From: Marinospirillum sp.
Lineage (GTDB): Bacteria; Pseudomonadota; Gammaproteobacteria; Pseudomonadales; Halomonadaceae
Length of the DNA stretch: 21,256 nucleotides
NCBI RefSeq assembly: GCF_014859565.1
Contig: NZ_JACUUA010000050.1
Span: 1 to 21,256 of the forward strand
Direction: 5' to 3'
Position 1 is the first letter of the stretch. The number at the start of each line of letters is the position of its first letter. Shown here piece by piece: positions 1 through 10,070 of the stretch. The position numbers and the translations under genes were made by a program. The notes beneath the pieces are model-generated. The model was not told where the DNA came from and ran no database searches. It saw only the letters and a list, made by a program, of their open reading frames with translations.

Positions 1-768
1 GGCATGGCGCTGGGTATTATTCTTGGCCATAGCTTTGACTTTCATCGTCATTCGGTTTTTTCCTTTATTAGCCGAATACACCGCCCAACCCTGCCCACCC
101 GCAGCGAAAAAATTTATCGCGAAACCCTGTTTATCTGCCTGGGTTATCTGGCCAAGCAGGACGGCCGGATTTCCCCGCAGGAAATTGCTGCTGCTGAAGC
201 CCTGTTCAAGCGCATGAAACTGAAAGCCGCTGAGCGGGAAGAAGCCATTGCCCGCTTTAATGAAGGTAAACTCACCTCCACTGATGTCACCCCACGACTG
301 GTGGAGTTGCAGCGACGTTATGCCCGTAACAAGGTACGGCGACTGGATTTTCTGGATCAGCTGTTACAAATGGCCTACGCTGATGGCGGCCCTCGACCCT
401 CACAACTGGACTGCCTGAAATCTTTTTTACCCTTATTGAATATCAGCCCGATAGATTTTGATCGATTACACCGCCGTATCAGGGAGCAGAAAGGATTTAA
501 CACGGATGAAAAAAGGCAGCACACCTATCGGCAACAGAAAAAACAACCTGCTGAACCACCACTGCTGAGTGCCTATCGTACACTGGGAATCAACAGTGAT
601 GCCTCAACCGAAGAGATCAAAAAATCCTACCGCAAACTGATGAGCCAAAACCATCCAGACAAACTGATGGCTCAAGGCCTGACCGAAAAAGCACTAGAAA
701 AAGCCAAAGAAAGAGCACAGGAAATTCAACAGGCTTATGCCCTGTTAAAAAAAGCCCGTGGGCTTTAA
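1..768 (+). CDS. djlA: DnaJ-like membrane co-chaperone DjlA (5' end outside window)
   Basis: DjlA is an inner-membrane J-domain protein that stimulates DnaK ATPase and is linked to envelope stress signalling. The frame is open from base 1. The ATG at position 4 lies inside the usual membrane segment (GIILGHSFD resembles the GLLIGHMFD end of the E. coli transmembrane helix), so the true start is upstream and only the C-terminal 255 or so residues are seen. Numbering from that ATG, residues 35-165 form the TerB-like helical domain (FICLGYLAKQDGRIS, then QMAYADG), residues 166-185 a polar linker, and residues 186-254 the C-terminal J domain with the invariant HPD at 217-219 and the typical AQEIQQAYALLK helix. 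This order (membrane anchor, TerB, C-terminal J domain) is diagnostic of DjlA. The last codons overlap a terminator for the opposing gene. Confidence 0.93.
   Translation, partial: GMALGIILGHSFDFHRHSVFSFISRIHRPTLPTRSEKIYRETLFICLGYLAKQDGRISPQEIAAAEALFKRMKLKAAEREEAIARFNEGKLTSTDVTPRLVELQRRYARNKVRRLDFLDQLLQMAYADGGPRPSQLDCLKSFLPLLNISPIDFDRLHRRIREQKGFNTDEKRQHTYRQQKKQPAEPPLLSAYRTLGINSDASTEEIKKSYRKLMSQNHPDKLMAQGLTEKALEKAKERAQEIQQAYALLKKARGL
747..766 (-). terminator. Intrinsic terminator for the DUF3530 gene, inside the djlA 3' end
   Basis: On the minus strand a GC-rich hairpin (AAAGCC / GGCTTT arms, 4-base loop CACG) is followed directly by seven T residues. It lies 27 bp downstream of the DUF3530 stop codon and is wholly inside the last codons of djlA. 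Confidence 0.7.
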
Positions 769-792
769 GCGGGCTCTGATCAACAAGCACCG

Positions 793-1779
793 TTACAAAC
801 TGCGCAGCCAACCCTCAATCCGTTGTGCTAGCCAGTGGTTGGCTACTGCGGAGCTTTGATCAAAGTTCATGGGCATTTGTACGGCCTGCCGATTTCCGGC
901 GCGGCGATAAGCAGCCTTGCGCTCATCAGCCAGGTATTGCTGGCGGGCATTACGCGCATCATAGATATCCAGAATGGGGCGATTACCCAACTGCTGGAGA
1001 GTGGTCACCAGACTGCTGGCATCAGCACCTTCTGGACTTTCCACCTGCAATAGAATCAGAGGTGATCTGCGGTTCAGGTTGCCTGCTTCCAACCAAGGCT
1101 GCAACCAATAAACACTTTCTCCCTGCAACACCAGACCTTTTCGCCCACCTGGCCCCAGATGTTCCAATGCCGCAGCGACTCGGGCTTCAATCAACTCTCG
1201 ATGAGCGGTCAGGCGCACAGCAGGATCTTCACGCTCCACAACTACCGGAGCTTCTTCCTCTTCTTCCTGCATACCCAACATCCCGCCCGGCATGGCTGCT
1301 TCACCTTTTTCGGTGGCATTGTCCAACGGCTGGATTTTACTGGTCATTCGTGCCAGTAAAGGCCCTGGTGGTAGAGTCCTGGGCGCCACACCCAACGCCT
1401 TATAAACGGGCAAGGACAGAGACAGGGTTGTCCAGCCATATTCCGGCAAATTACGACGAACCGGCGCTATAGCCTGCGGCCAGTCTGGATGCAAACCATC
1501 TGCCGGCAGAATCAACAACTGCCCTCTTGGTCTAGGGCGAAGCGCTTTGATCTCCAGCGCCAGAAACTGCTGGTCTTCAGCCAAGGGCAGGTTAACCTGC
1601 TGTACGCTAGGTACTTCAGCAATCAGTGCCGTGAGCATGGCACGCATGGGATCCGGTTCACTGCGAACCACTGGTGGGGTTTCATCTTCTTCATCATCAA
1701 AACCAAAACCCGACGGCATATTCGCCCCCACCGGCAGGATGATCAGCAGTAACAAGAAGGGTAATAACAGCTTGTTCAA
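793..1779 (-). CDS. Secreted DUF3530 family alpha/beta-hydrolase-like protein
   Basis: The 328-residue product begins with a signal peptide (MNKLLLPFLLLLIILPVGA, cleavage near residue 19), so it is probably periplasmic or a membrane-anchored lipid-facing protein. DUF3530 proteins are predicted alpha/beta-hydrolase-fold proteins of unknown substrate. Here the segment LPADGLHPDWP (91-101) matches the family signature, and GLVLQGES (215-222) sits where a nucleophile elbow would be, although no clean GxSxG is present. The chosen start is TTG at 1779, because AGGAAG lies seven bases upstream and the signal peptide starts there; a longer frame to 1899 lacks support. Two similar acidic modules (residues 21-46 and 163-189) are unusual. 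The gene is divergent from rpe. The family call is from memory of its motifs; the enzymatic role is unknown. Confidence 0.8.
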   Translation of the reverse strand: MNKLLLPFLLLLIILPVGANMPSGFGFDDEEDETPPVVRSEPDPMRAMLTALIAEVPSVQQVNLPLAEDQQFLALEIKALRPRPRGQLLILPADGLHPDWPQAIAPVRRNLPEYGWTTLSLSLPVYKALGVAPRTLPPGPLLARMTSKIQPLDNATEKGEAAMPGGMLGMQEEEEEAPVVVEREDPAVRLTAHRELIEARVAAALEHLGPGGRKGLVLQGESVYWLQPWLEAGNLNRRSPLILLQVESPEGADASSLVTTLQQLGNRPILDIYDARNARQQYLADERKAAYRRAGNRQAVQMPMNFDQSSAVANHWLAQRIEGWLRSL

Positions 1780-1786
1780 AATATTT

Positions 1787-1792
1787 CTTCCT
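1787..1792 (-). promoter_or_regulatory. Ribosome binding site supporting the TTG start of the DUF3530 gene
   Basis: Minus-strand AGGAAG, seven bases before TTG at 1779. It is the only good Shine-Dalgarno match near the start of the signal-peptide reading frame. Confidence 0.65.
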
Positions 1793-1830
1793 ATAAAGGG
1801 TGCCTTGCAGGGAACGCCCGAACTGCCAAG

Positions 1831-1859
1831 AGTATAAACAGCCGCTGGATGACAACCAA
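1831..1859 (-). promoter_or_regulatory. Candidate sigma70 promoter for the DUF3530 gene
   Basis: Minus-strand TTGGTT (1859-1854), a 17-base spacer and TATACT (1836-1831). Spacing is ideal and both hexamers are close to consensus. It lies about 50 bp upstream of the TTG start. I see no comparably good promoter for rpe in the same 182-bp divergent gap. Confidence 0.55.
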
Positions 1860-1961
1860 GCCCTGACTGACATGCGTTTCTGTTACATCTGCTGCACAAG
1901 TGAGCTGAATCCCTTAAAATGCTTTATTCCAATTCATTCTGTATTAAACAGAGAGCCCGCC

Positions 1962-2660
1962 ATGCCTGCCAAACCTTCGGATTACCTGATTGCTCCCTCC
2001 ATTTTATCTGCTGATTTTGCCCGCCTGGGTGAAGAGGTAGAGCAGGTGCTGACTTCCGGCGCTGACTGGGTTCACTTTGATGTGATGGACAACCATTATG
2101 TACCTAACCTGACCATTGGCCCGATGGTTTGCAAGGCACTGCGCAATCATGGTATCAAGGCACACATTGATGTGCACCTGATGGTCAGCCCCGTGGATCG
2201 GATTATTGGTGACTTTATTGAAGCCGGTGCCACCAGCATCACTTTTCATCCGGAAGCTTCTGACCATGTGGATCGCAGCCTGCAGATGATTCGGGATGGG
2301 GGTTGTCAGGCTGGTCTGGTGTTTAATCCCGCCACCCCCTTGCAGTGGATGGATCATGTGATGGATCGGTTGGATCTGGTATTACTGATGAGTGTTAACC
2401 CCGGTTTTGGTGGACAAAAATTCATCCCTCAAACCCTGCATAAACTGCGTGAGGCGCGTGAGCGCATCCGTGCCAGTGGCCTGCCCATCCGACTGGAAGT
2501 GGACGGCGGGGTAGGCATCAATAATATTGCCGAAATAGCTGCTGCCGGTGCTGACACCTTTGTGGCTGGTTCGGCTATTTTTGGTGCCGGACGCGCTGAA
2601 GATCCGCACCGTTATGACACGGTACTTGCCTCTCTGCGCCAGCAACTGGCGAGCCGCTAA
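1962..2660 (+). CDS. rpe: Ribulose-phosphate 3-epimerase
   Basis: Rpe interconverts D-ribulose 5-phosphate and D-xylulose 5-phosphate in the cytosolic pentose phosphate pathway. The 232-residue protein has the usual TIM-barrel length. It shows the N-terminal [10 protein letters not shown] signature (11-20), the metal ligands in HFDVMD (H38, D40), DVHLMV (H72) and EVDGGV (D181), the catalytic-site loop [13 protein letters not shown] (144-156), and the phosphate-binding VAGSAIFG (201-208). ATG at 1962 is chosen over an open extension to 1800 because homology begins a few residues after it; the ribosome binding site is weak (GAG about 9 bases upstream). The stop is 3 bp before gph, so the two are almost certainly co-transcribed. 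Confidence 0.96.
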   Translation: MPAKPSDYLIAPSILSADFARLGEEVEQVLTSGADWVHFDVMDNHYVPNLTIGPMVCKALRNHGIKAHIDVHLMVSPVDRIIGDFIEAGATSITFHPEASDHVDRSLQMIRDGGCQAGLVFNPATPLQWMDHVMDRLDLVLLMSVNPGFGGQKFIPQTLHKLREARERIRASGLPIRLEVDGGVGINNIAEIAAAGADTFVAGSAIFGAGRAEDPHRYDTVLASLRQQLASR

Positions 2661-2663
2661 GCC

Positions 2664-3383
2664 ATGGAACTTCATCCGCACCTGAAAGGAGTTCGCCTGC
2701 TGGCTTTTGACCTGGATGGCACCCTGATTGATTCAGTGCCGGATCTGGCAATGGCAGTGGACTTAACCCTGGCTGAGCTGGATTTGCCTGCTGCTGGTGA
2801 GGATCAGGTACGCCACTGGGTGGGTAACGGCAGCCTGATACTGCTGCAACGTGCCTTAACCGGCGGCATAACCAATAGCACAGAGGCTAATGAGCTGCTG
2901 CCGCTGGATCACCCGGCATTACAACAGGCGCATCAGCTGTTTTTGCAGATGTATGATGCTGTTAACGGTCAGCAAACTCGGCTTTATCCGGGTGTCAAAG
3001 AAACCCTGCTGACATTACAGCAGAGTGACCTTTATCTGGCTCTGGTCACTAACAAACCCCTGCGTTTTGTTCCTCCCTTGCTGGAACACTTTGGGTTGCA
3101 GGGGATTTTTGATCCACTGCTGGGTGGTGACAGCCTGCCGGAGAAAAAACCTCATCCAGCCCCGCTGCTATACCTGACGGATACCTTTCAGTTGCAACCC
3201 GGCCGCTGTGCCATGATCGGTGATTCACGCCATGATATTGCCGCCGCAAAGGCTGCGGGGTTCATCAGTGTTGGTGTACCCTATGGTTATAATCACGGTG
3301 AACCACTAGCCAACCACAACCCTGACCTGATGCTGAAGGATCTTCGTGATTTGTTGATCCCTGTGACTGATAACCGCTGTTGA
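2664..3383 (+). CDS. gph: Phosphoglycolate phosphatase (HAD superfamily)
   Basis: Gph dephosphorylates 2-phosphoglycolate, a by-product of repair of 3'-phosphoglycolate DNA ends, to glycolate. The 239-residue sequence carries all HAD motifs in order: FDLDGTLIDS (15-24; nucleophile D16, acid/base D18), VTNK (128-131), the motif III lysine in KKPHPAP (161-167), and GDSRHD (186-191) with Mg2+-binding aspartates. The cap region contains WVGNGS (52-57), typical of the PGP subgroup rather than of other HAD phosphatases. The gene starts 3 bp after the rpe stop and ends 18 bp before trpE, the rpe-gph-trpE order known from pseudomonads (recalled, not searched). Confidence 0.93.
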   Translation: MELHPHLKGVRLLAFDLDGTLIDSVPDLAMAVDLTLAELDLPAAGEDQVRHWVGNGSLILLQRALTGGITNSTEANELLPLDHPALQQAHQLFLQMYDAVNGQQTRLYPGVKETLLTLQQSDLYLALVTNKPLRFVPPLLEHFGLQGIFDPLLGGDSLPEKKPHPAPLLYLTDTFQLQPGRCAMIGDSRHDIAAAKAAGFISVGVPYGYNHGEPLANHNPDLMLKDLRDLLIPVTDNRC

Positions 3384-3401
3384 TAACCAAGGACACCCTG
3401 C

Positions 3402-4907
3402 ATGACCTCCGATCTTTTTGCTTCCCTGGCTGAACAGGGTTACAACCGTATTCCGGTGACCCGCGAAGTGCTGGCTGACTTGGACACACCCCTGTCCACC
3501 TATATGAAACTGGCACAGGCACCCTACAGTTATCTGTTGGAATCCGTGCAGGGCGGCGAAAAATGGGGGCGTTATTCCATCATTGGCCTACCCTGTGCAG
3601 CCCGGCTGGAAGTCAGAGGGCATCAGCTCAGTGTTTTTCATAACAATCAACAACTCAGCAGTGAAGAAGTCAGAGACCCACTAACAGCCATTGAAACCTT
3701 TCAGGCTGGTTACCGGGTTGCACCAGTGCCGGGATTACCAAGATTCACTGGTGGGCTGGTGGGTTATTTTGGGCATGACACCATACGTTATATCGAACCA
3801 CGTCTGGATTCTGCCGAGGTGGCTGCGCGTATGGATGACCCGCTGCAGGTTCCGGATATCCTGTTGATGGTGTCTGAAGATGTGGTGGTATTTGATAACC
3901 TGTCCGGCAAATTACTGTTGATCACCCATGCTGACCCAACACAGGATGATGCACTGGAGCAGGCACAGGAGCGGCTGGAATCACTGGAGATTCAACTGCG
4001 CACAGCGACTCTGAATACCACCAGTCCGGGTACCGGGCGCGCTGCGGTTGAAGAAAGTGACTTTCAGTCAGGTTTTACCGAGCAAGGTTTTAAACAGGCG
4101 GTGAACCACATCAAGGAATACATTCTGGCCGGTGACATCATGCAGTGTGTTTTATCCCAGCGTATGAGCCTGCCATTCCGCGCCCAGTCACTGGATTTAT
4201 ACCGTGCGCTGCGCTGTCTGAATCCCTCCCCCTATATGTTTCATCTGAATCTGGGCGATTTTCAGGTGGTGGGTTCTTCTCCCGAGATTCTGGCACGTCT
4301 GGAAGAGGGTGAAATCACCGTGCGCCCGATTGCCGGAACCCGCAAACGCGGTAACACCCCTGAAGAAGACCAGGCACTGGAAGAGGAACTGCTGGCTGAT
4401 CCAAAAGAATGTGCTGAACACCTGATGTTGATTGACTTGGGACGTAACGATGTGGGACGTATTGCTCAGACCGGCAGTGTGCGGGTCACCGACAGCATGA
4501 GCATCGAACGTTATTCCCATGTCATGCACATTGTTTCCAACGTGGTGGGGCAGATCAAACCCGAACTGACCGCCATGGATGTGTTACGTGCCACCTTCCC
4601 CGCAGGCACTCTGTCCGGTGCACCCAAAATCCGCGCACTGGAAATTCTGGATGAACTGGAACCCGTCAAACGAGGCGTTTACGGTGGTGCTGTGGGTTAC
4701 CTCAGTTGGTACGGCAATATGGATACCGCCATTGCCATTCGTACCGCTGTGATCAAGGATGGGCAACTGCACATTCAAGCCGGTGCTGGGGTGGTGGCGG
4801 ATTCCATCCCGCAGATGGAGTGGGAAGAAACCCTCAACAAAGGACGCGCAGTGTTTAAAGCGGTTGCCATGGCGGAACGGGGGTTGGATAACCTGAGTAA
4901 TCAGTAA
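3402..4907 (+). CDS. trpE: Anthranilate synthase component I
   Basis: TrpE converts chorismate plus ammonia (or glutamine-derived NH3 through TrpG) to anthranilate, the first committed step of tryptophan synthesis. The 501-residue protein shows the feedback-site segment SYLLES (43-48), the chorismate-binding-domain motifs SSPE (292-295), PIAGTRKRG (309-317), [15 protein letters not shown] (336-350), GTLSGAPK (402-409) and the C-terminal AGAGVVADS (460-468). AAGGA precedes ATG 3402. No leader peptide with Trp codons and no attenuator fits in the 18-bp gap after gph, so control is likely by feedback inhibition and the shared upstream promoter. No trpG follows, so the amidotransferase subunit must be encoded elsewhere. 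Its end overlaps the convergent tamB by 7 bp. Confidence 0.97.
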   Translation: MTSDLFASLAEQGYNRIPVTREVLADLDTPLSTYMKLAQAPYSYLLESVQGGEKWGRYSIIGLPCAARLEVRGHQLSVFHNNQQLSSEEVRDPLTAIETFQAGYRVAPVPGLPRFTGGLVGYFGHDTIRYIEPRLDSAEVAARMDDPLQVPDILLMVSEDVVVFDNLSGKLLLITHADPTQDDALEQAQERLESLEIQLRTATLNTTSPGTGRAAVEESDFQSGFTEQGFKQAVNHIKEYILAGDIMQCVLSQRMSLPFRAQSLDLYRALRCLNPSPYMFHLNLGDFQVVGSSPEILARLEEGEITVRPIAGTRKRGNTPEEDQALEEELLADPKECAEHLMLIDLGRNDVGRIAQTGSVRVTDSMSIERYSHVMHIVSNVVGQIKPELTAMDVLRATFPAGTLSGAPKIRALEILDELEPVKRGVYGGAVGYLSWYGNMDTAIAIRTAVIKDGQLHIQAGAGVVADSIPQMEWEETLNKGRAVFKAVAMAERGLDNLSNQ

Positions 4908-7900
4908 TCCACATGCCAAAATAGATCCAGGGAGCTGGCCAGGGCACTGGCCGCTTCCACATACAGCTGGCGTGAAAGGTCATACCGAACAGCTAAACGC
5001 GTCACTTCATCATACAAACCAACACCGTAGCGTACACTCAGGCGCTCATTCAGATAACCGGATGCCATCACACTGGTTTGTTCTCCCTTGCCTTCGGTTT
5101 CCAGCTGCAGCTCTCTGACACCCAACGCATCGCCCAGTCGCTGGGTAACACCTGTGACACCTCTTAATCCCAGTGCAACAGCGGCACTAGTCATGGCGTT
5201 TTCATCTGTTTCACCACGCAGTGGGCGACCCAGTAACAGGTAAGACAGAGCCTGCTCACTGGACATGGCGGGTTCAGAAAAAATTTCGGTTTCCGGCTGA
5301 TCGGCTCTGCCGGTGATACGCAAACCTGCCACCACCTGATCAACTACACGCACAGCTTCTATATCGAGAAAAGGCAGCTCCGGCGGGCCAGCAAAATTCA
5401 TTCGTGCACGACGCAGGCGCAGATCCTGCCCCCAGGATTGATAAGTACCATTCAGTAACTGTACTTCTCCACGGGTATCCATCTGATTTCCTACCCGTAA
5501 ACGTCCTCGTAAATCAGCTTTTAGACCAAAAGCATCCAGCTCCAGTTTTTGACTGCCCAGTTGTACATCCAGATCCATATCCAGATTCGGCCTGGTTACC
5601 GTCTGGATTTCACGCCCAACCACATGGGCATCCTCGGAAACCCCAGTGGCCTGTTGTGGACGCTGCTGAACACTGATCTTGCCGGTAGGCACAGCAATCT
5701 GCCCAGTCAGCTTCAGGCGCTGGTTGAAGTAAATCAAACGTAAATCCGGTACCACCTCCAGCTGTGCCCAGGGTTCCAGACGCAACTGGAAGCCATCACC
5801 CTGCAAATGGAGTTCTGCTTGCAGCTCTGGAAACCATTGTACTGCGCCGGTGATTTTGCCCTCACCCCGCTGACCTGCAGCAAAATCAGCCTCCAGCCTA
5901 GCCTGCTGACCTTGCAGCAAAATACGTCCATCCAGCCGGTTCAGACTAACCGGCCAGCGGTTATCAGCCACCACTACTGATTCCAGCTGCAGATTGCCCC
6001 AGAGTTGCGGCTGCAGCAGTTGCCCACGAATTTCACCCTGACCATGAATGCGGCCGGACAACTCATCCACATCCACAAAGGGACTGAACAACTGCAACTG
6101 CAAATCATGCAACTGATACAAACCCTGCAGTGCCCGTTGCCCGGTTGTTGAATTAGCATGGAGATCAAGTGAAACACTGGCATCCAGATAACCCAGTTCA
6201 TCACCATCCACAATGATTCGTGCCTGCAGTACCTCGGTGGCCAGGTTTAATGAGAGGGTTAATTGCTGGTATTCCAGCGGTATCCACTCTTCTTCCAAAG
6301 TCAGAGAGTCCGTCAGCCGTACCTCCAACTGACCTGCTCCGGCAGACAACTCCAGCTGGGAAGTCAGTTGTTCTTGCCATTGCCCCTGCCAGTGACCGGA
6401 AACCTGACCTGGCCAGCGTAAATCCTCTGGCAGCAGCTCTGCCAGTTGCTGTAATAAAAACGCCTCCAGCCGGTAGTTCCATTCCAGCCCCTCGGGCTGT
6501 TCAGAAATACCGCCCGTTAATTGCAGCTGCAAGGGTTGTCCGTCATGTGTCAGCCCAAGCTGCAGCTGATGATCAGATACCCGACCCTCCAGGTGCAGCA
6601 TCAGATTTTGCAGCTGGGTTGTTCCCTGCTGCAGTTGACTCGCCCCAAACTGGATACGCACATCGGGATCCTGAGCCGTCAAACCATCATAATCCAGTAA
6701 CAGGCTGCCCTGTTGCAGGTTAAACCCGGCCATCCGAATGCCGAAGGTATCCAGATTCAGCTGATAAGCACCCTGCCGCAGCAGAGTGATCAGTTCAACT
6801 TGATCCTGCATCAACTCGGTAAAAGGGTTAGTAAAGCCTGGCAGCTGTAGGCTGGTTTTCAGCTGCAAGTCACCCTGTAGCTCTTGCAAGGAAAATTCAG
6901 GCAGGGAGAATTGAGCCAGCTGGGAAAGATCATGAAAATCCAGATCCAGCTCAAGATTCCAGAAGGCTGGTGTTAATCCCAGCTCCAGCTTCAGCCGTTT
7001 ATCCGTTCCAACCAGTTGCAGACGCGGAACAGCCAGAGCGTAATCCTGCTGCTGAAGATCCCAGAAGCCGGAAAAATCACTGGTTAGGGTCAGCAGCTCG
7101 GCCTGAAGTGGCAGCTCACCTTCCACCTGGCCGTTAAAAATCAGCCGTCCTTGTTCCTGTAGAGCCGCCTGGCCTTGTAATAACAGCTGACGCTGCTCAC
7201 CATGAGTTAACAACAGCTGCTGAATCTGCAGCAGATTCCCGGCCAGATGGCTATCAAGATTCAGCTGCAGGGCTTGCTGATCAAAACGGAAATGGGAATT
7301 CAACTGCAACAACCAACCCTGTTGCAGGTCACCCCTGATCAGCAAATCGGTGGCATCCAGTTGTAAGGTTTGTGGCCAGTGGTTAAACCAGCCGTTCATT
7401 TCTTCCGGATGGAAATAAGCCAGCTGCAGTGTCAGCTCCAATGGCAAGGTGGGCTGCAGCGGTTGAACCCAGCCACTCAACTGCAGCGGTGGGTAAGGAG
7501 GTGAGCCACTCAGTTGGTAATCCAGTTGTAACTTATCCAGATTACCGGACAAATCCAGCAGAAAATCCTGCCCGGCAAACTGGCTGGTGGCCTGCAGCTG
7601 TAAAGGCCAGTTGCCCTGCAAATCAATCCAACCCTGCAGCAACAACTCGGCTTCATTGCCTGCTGGGAGCAGCGGGCTGGACAAGCTGAGGTGTTGCAAA
7701 TTCAGGCGGGTATCTCGCCAGTCAAATCCGGCCTGCAAGGCTTCGATCCGAAGCTGTTGATTAATCCACACCGCCCCGACCTGCAGCTCGTCCACCTGCA
7801 AAGCCAGAGGCAGGCGTAATTCCGGCAGCTGGATATCCGGAATACGAAAATTCTGCCAATCAAAGGGTTCAGACTCTTCATCCGCTGCTGACTCTGCCAG

Positions 7901-8290
7901 ATCCAGATTCAAACGATCCACCTGCAGTTGACGGATGCAGATTTTTTTCTGCAACAGGCAAGCCAGATGCCAGTCAACATCCAAGGCTTGTATTTCCAGT
8001 TGCAGACCATCCGCAGATGACCAGCGTAGATTGTCGGTCTGCCAGCGGTTAAACAACTGCCCCTGAAAGCCGCTGACCTCGACACCGGGCAACTGACGCA
8101 ACAGCCATTGCCCCCCCGGCTGACTGAACAGCAGCCACATCACCAACAAAACCAGTAACAAACTGCCCAGGCTGAGGGTTGTGCCCAGCAGATAGATCAA
8201 CCAGCGCAGCAAAAAATGTGTCCACATCAGTGGATAAAGCAGGAAACGCTGCGCAGCCTGGCGCACCCTTAACCATTGCTGAGTGATCAT
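4901..8290 (-). CDS. tamB: Translocation and assembly module subunit TamB
   Basis: TamB is a very long periplasm-spanning AsmA-like protein. It is anchored in the inner membrane, partners TamA in outer-membrane protein assembly, and is one of the proteins implicated in phospholipid transport to the outer membrane. The 1129-residue product has an N-terminal anchor (about residues 25-55, rich in L, W and V), a long body of alternating hydrophobic residues expected for the beta-taco groove, and the conserved C-terminal TamB/DUF490 domain (about the last 340 residues), including [19 protein letters not shown] and SYLLLGRPL. The chosen start, ATG 8290, lies 10 bp after the tamA stop; an in-frame extension to 8353 lies within tamA and is rejected. 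The body is strikingly rich in L and Q, giving many CTGCAG and CAGCTG hexamers in the DNA. Confidence 0.94.
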   Translation of the reverse strand: MITQQWLRVRQAAQRFLLYPLMWTHFLLRWLIYLLGTTLSLGSLLLVLLVMWLLFSQPGGQWLLRQLPGVEVSGFQGQLFNRWQTDNLRWSSADGLQLEIQALDVDWHLACLLQKKICIRQLQVDRLNLDLAESAADEESEPFDWQNFRIPDIQLPELRLPLALQVDELQVGAVWINQQLRIEALQAGFDWRDTRLNLQHLSLSSPLLPAGNEAELLLQGWIDLQGNWPLQLQATSQFAGQDFLLDLSGNLDKLQLDYQLSGSPPYPPLQLSGWVQPLQPTLPLELTLQLAYFHPEEMNGWFNHWPQTLQLDATDLLIRGDLQQGWLLQLNSHFRFDQQALQLNLDSHLAGNLLQIQQLLLTHGEQRQLLLQGQAALQEQGRLIFNGQVEGELPLQAELLTLTSDFSGFWDLQQQDYALAVPRLQLVGTDKRLKLELGLTPAFWNLELDLDFHDLSQLAQFSLPEFSLQELQGDLQLKTSLQLPGFTNPFTELMQDQVELITLLRQGAYQLNLDTFGIRMAGFNLQQGSLLLDYDGLTAQDPDVRIQFGASQLQQGTTQLQNLMLHLEGRVSDHQLQLGLTHDGQPLQLQLTGGISEQPEGLEWNYRLEAFLLQQLAELLPEDLRWPGQVSGHWQGQWQEQLTSQLELSAGAGQLEVRLTDSLTLEEEWIPLEYQQLTLSLNLATEVLQARIIVDGDELGYLDASVSLDLHANSTTGQRALQGLYQLHDLQLQLFSPFVDVDELSGRIHGQGEIRGQLLQPQLWGNLQLESVVVADNRWPVSLNRLDGRILLQGQQARLEADFAAGQRGEGKITGAVQWFPELQAELHLQGDGFQLRLEPWAQLEVVPDLRLIYFNQRLKLTGQIAVPTGKISVQQRPQQATGVSEDAHVVGREIQTVTRPNLDMDLDVQLGSQKLELDAFGLKADLRGRLRVGNQMDTRGEVQLLNGTYQSWGQDLRLRRARMNFAGPPELPFLDIEAVRVVDQVVAGLRITGRADQPETEIFSEPAMSSEQALSYLLLGRPLRGETDENAMTSAAVALGLRGVTGVTQRLGDALGVRELQLETEGKGEQTSVMASGYLNERLSVRYGVGLYDEVTRLAVRYDLSRQLYVEAASALASSLDLFWHVDY

Positions 8291-8300
8291 GGCTGGCTCA

Positions 8301-10070
8301 TCATAGCTCGGGTCCCATGGAAAAGTGCAGCCGCCAGCCACCCACCTGATCATCCAGTCCCTGAGCCAAATCCAGACGCAAGGGTCCTACAGGAGAAACC
8401 CAGCGCAGACCGATACCCACCCCAATTTTGGGTTCTGACAGCTGATCCAGCACTGCCACAGCATCACCTGCATCAACAAAAGTGGCCACACGCCAGCGAT
8501 CAGTCAGTGCATATTGATACTCAACACCGCCGGTCAGCAGATAACGCCCACCTGTCAGTTGTCCACTGGCATCCGTTGGGGAGAGTTCCTGATACCCGTA
8601 ACCCCGCACACTCTGGTCACCCCCGGCAAAAAAGCGTAAAGAAACCGGAACACGATTAAATTCGTTGGTAGCCAGTGCACCCACCTGCAGACGCGCCAGC
8701 AGACGATGATGCTGCCGCAGGGTGATGAGTCCACGAGAGAAAAAAGTCAGCTGCAAAATATCCACATCGGCCAACAGATCTTCACGGCTACCGGTCAGAT
8801 CGATCTGTAATCGATAACCCTTGCCCGGATCAACCCGCTGATCACTCTGTAACTTGCCAAAACCGACACCGGGTAGTGTCAGCCAGGTGGCACTTTTATC
8901 CTGTCCGATTCTAAAATCTTCACGTTCACCCCGCAGTGAGAGCACACGATCCCAGCCACTATCCTGACGATGATGCCAATAAATACCGGCACCGTAACGT
9001 AGACTCTCTTGATCATCAAACTGCTGTTGCTGGGTGTGGCCGATCAACCGTAGTTTATCGGTCATGGGTGGATTTAACGGCCATTGATACCAGACACTGG
9101 CCAGCTGACGGGGTTCGGATACCTCTGCATCCACACCTCGACTGTGGCCACGCCGATTGATTCGATACTGAGTCCAACTGCCGGAAACCCTTGGCCCGAT
9201 GTCTGTGGAATAACCCACACCAGCAGCCAGGCTTCGTGGTTCACGCACCCGCAGCAAAATATTAACCGGCACCTGCAGATTTTCATCAGCCTCATCCTGA
9301 CGAGCATCCACCAGCACTTCGTTAAAATAACCACTGGCTCGCAGATCACGGCTGAGCTCAGTCAGTTGATCGGTGGAGTAAGGACTACCCGGGGCAAACA
9401 TCACATAACTTCGCAGAAATTCTTCACGCAGCAGACCTTCGTGATCAAAACGAATTTCACCAAAATGATATCGAGGACCAGATTCAAAATGCAGATGAAT
9501 ATCTGCAGTACCCTGTTCCGGATGAATTAACAGTTGTTGTTGTTCAAAACGCGCAGAAAAATAACCATAACGCAGCGCTTGATTACGAAAAAAACGCTTG
9601 GTTGCTTCATACACACCATGATCCAGTGGTTGACCGGACTGTAAGGCATCCTGTGGTGGTGGAGCAAAACCCTGCTGGGTGCTGGCTTCACCAGTCAGCT
9701 CCACCCGGACTTCACCAAGCCGTATCCGCTCTCCTGGCTGCAGGTTAATCAACAAGCGTGCCGGTTCACCTTCTTCCACTTCCAGTCGCAGCTGATAATT
9801 GTAATAACCCAGCGCTTCCAGCGCATTCACCACTTGCCCTCGGGCATAACGGGCATAACGACGCATTTCCCGTGTATTACGCTGCTGCACTTCACCCAGC
9901 CAGGCCTCGATATTATTACGCAGTGCCGAGTTATCCGGTTCAATTACCAGACGGACTTCTGCATGGGTTGTCAGTGCCGGGAGTAAAAAAAAGATCACCA
10001 GCAGCAGGTGCCTGGAATAATAACTGACTGTTTGCCAGAGAGTTTTAGGTTGCACAGAACTCTGCCACAT
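8301..10070 (-). CDS. tamA: Outer-membrane assembly factor TamA (Omp85 family)
   Basis: TamA is an Omp85 outer-membrane protein that works with TamB. The 589-residue product, close to the usual length, has a signal peptide with cleavage near THA-EV (residue 37), three POTRA domains (about 38-275, the third beginning near YHFGEIRFDH and ending before REPRSLAAGVGYS), and a beta-barrel with the lid-loop motif SVRGYGYQEL (487-496). The C terminus FSMGPEL is the characteristic TamA end. ATG 10070 is chosen although its ribosome binding site is poor. ATG 10079 and GTG 10055 are alternatives that leave the signal peptide intact. With ATG 10070 the gene overlaps the 3' end of the DUF2797 gene by 26 bp, pointing to translational coupling. 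Confidence 0.94.
   Translation of the reverse strand: MWQSSVQPKTLWQTVSYYSRHLLLVIFFLLPALTTHAEVRLVIEPDNSALRNNIEAWLGEVQQRNTREMRRYARYARGQVVNALEALGYYNYQLRLEVEEGEPARLLINLQPGERIRLGEVRVELTGEASTQQGFAPPPQDALQSGQPLDHGVYEATKRFFRNQALRYGYFSARFEQQQLLIHPEQGTADIHLHFESGPRYHFGEIRFDHEGLLREEFLRSYVMFAPGSPYSTDQLTELSRDLRASGYFNEVLVDARQDEADENLQVPVNILLRVREPRSLAAGVGYSTDIGPRVSGSWTQYRINRRGHSRGVDAEVSEPRQLASVWYQWPLNPPMTDKLRLIGHTQQQQFDDQESLRYGAGIYWHHRQDSGWDRVLSLRGEREDFRIGQDKSATWLTLPGVGFGKLQSDQRVDPGKGYRLQIDLTGSREDLLADVDILQLTFFSRGLITLRQHHRLLARLQVGALATNEFNRVPVSLRFFAGGDQSVRGYGYQELSPTDASGQLTGGRYLLTGGVEYQYALTDRWRVATFVDAGDAVAVLDQLSEPKIGVGIGLRWVSPVGPLRLDLAQGLDDQVGGWRLHFSMGPEL

Noticed and set aside
825..1472. Plus-strand frame of 215 codons opposite the DUF3530 gene
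   Set aside because: Mirror of the signal-peptide-bearing minus-strand gene, with biased composition and no recognisable domain.
3384..3401. A trp leader peptide and attenuator ahead of trpE
   Set aside because: Only 18 bp separate gph and trpE, and no Trp-rich leader or hairpin fits.
6220..6723. Plus-strand frame of 167 codons within tamB
   Set aside because: Proline- and alanine-rich shadow of the tamB frame with no independent support.
4901..8290. Repeated CTGCAG and CAGCTG hexamers read as a repeat array or CRISPR-like structure
   Set aside because: Spacing is irregular and in-frame with L, Q and A codons of TamB, so it is coding bias.
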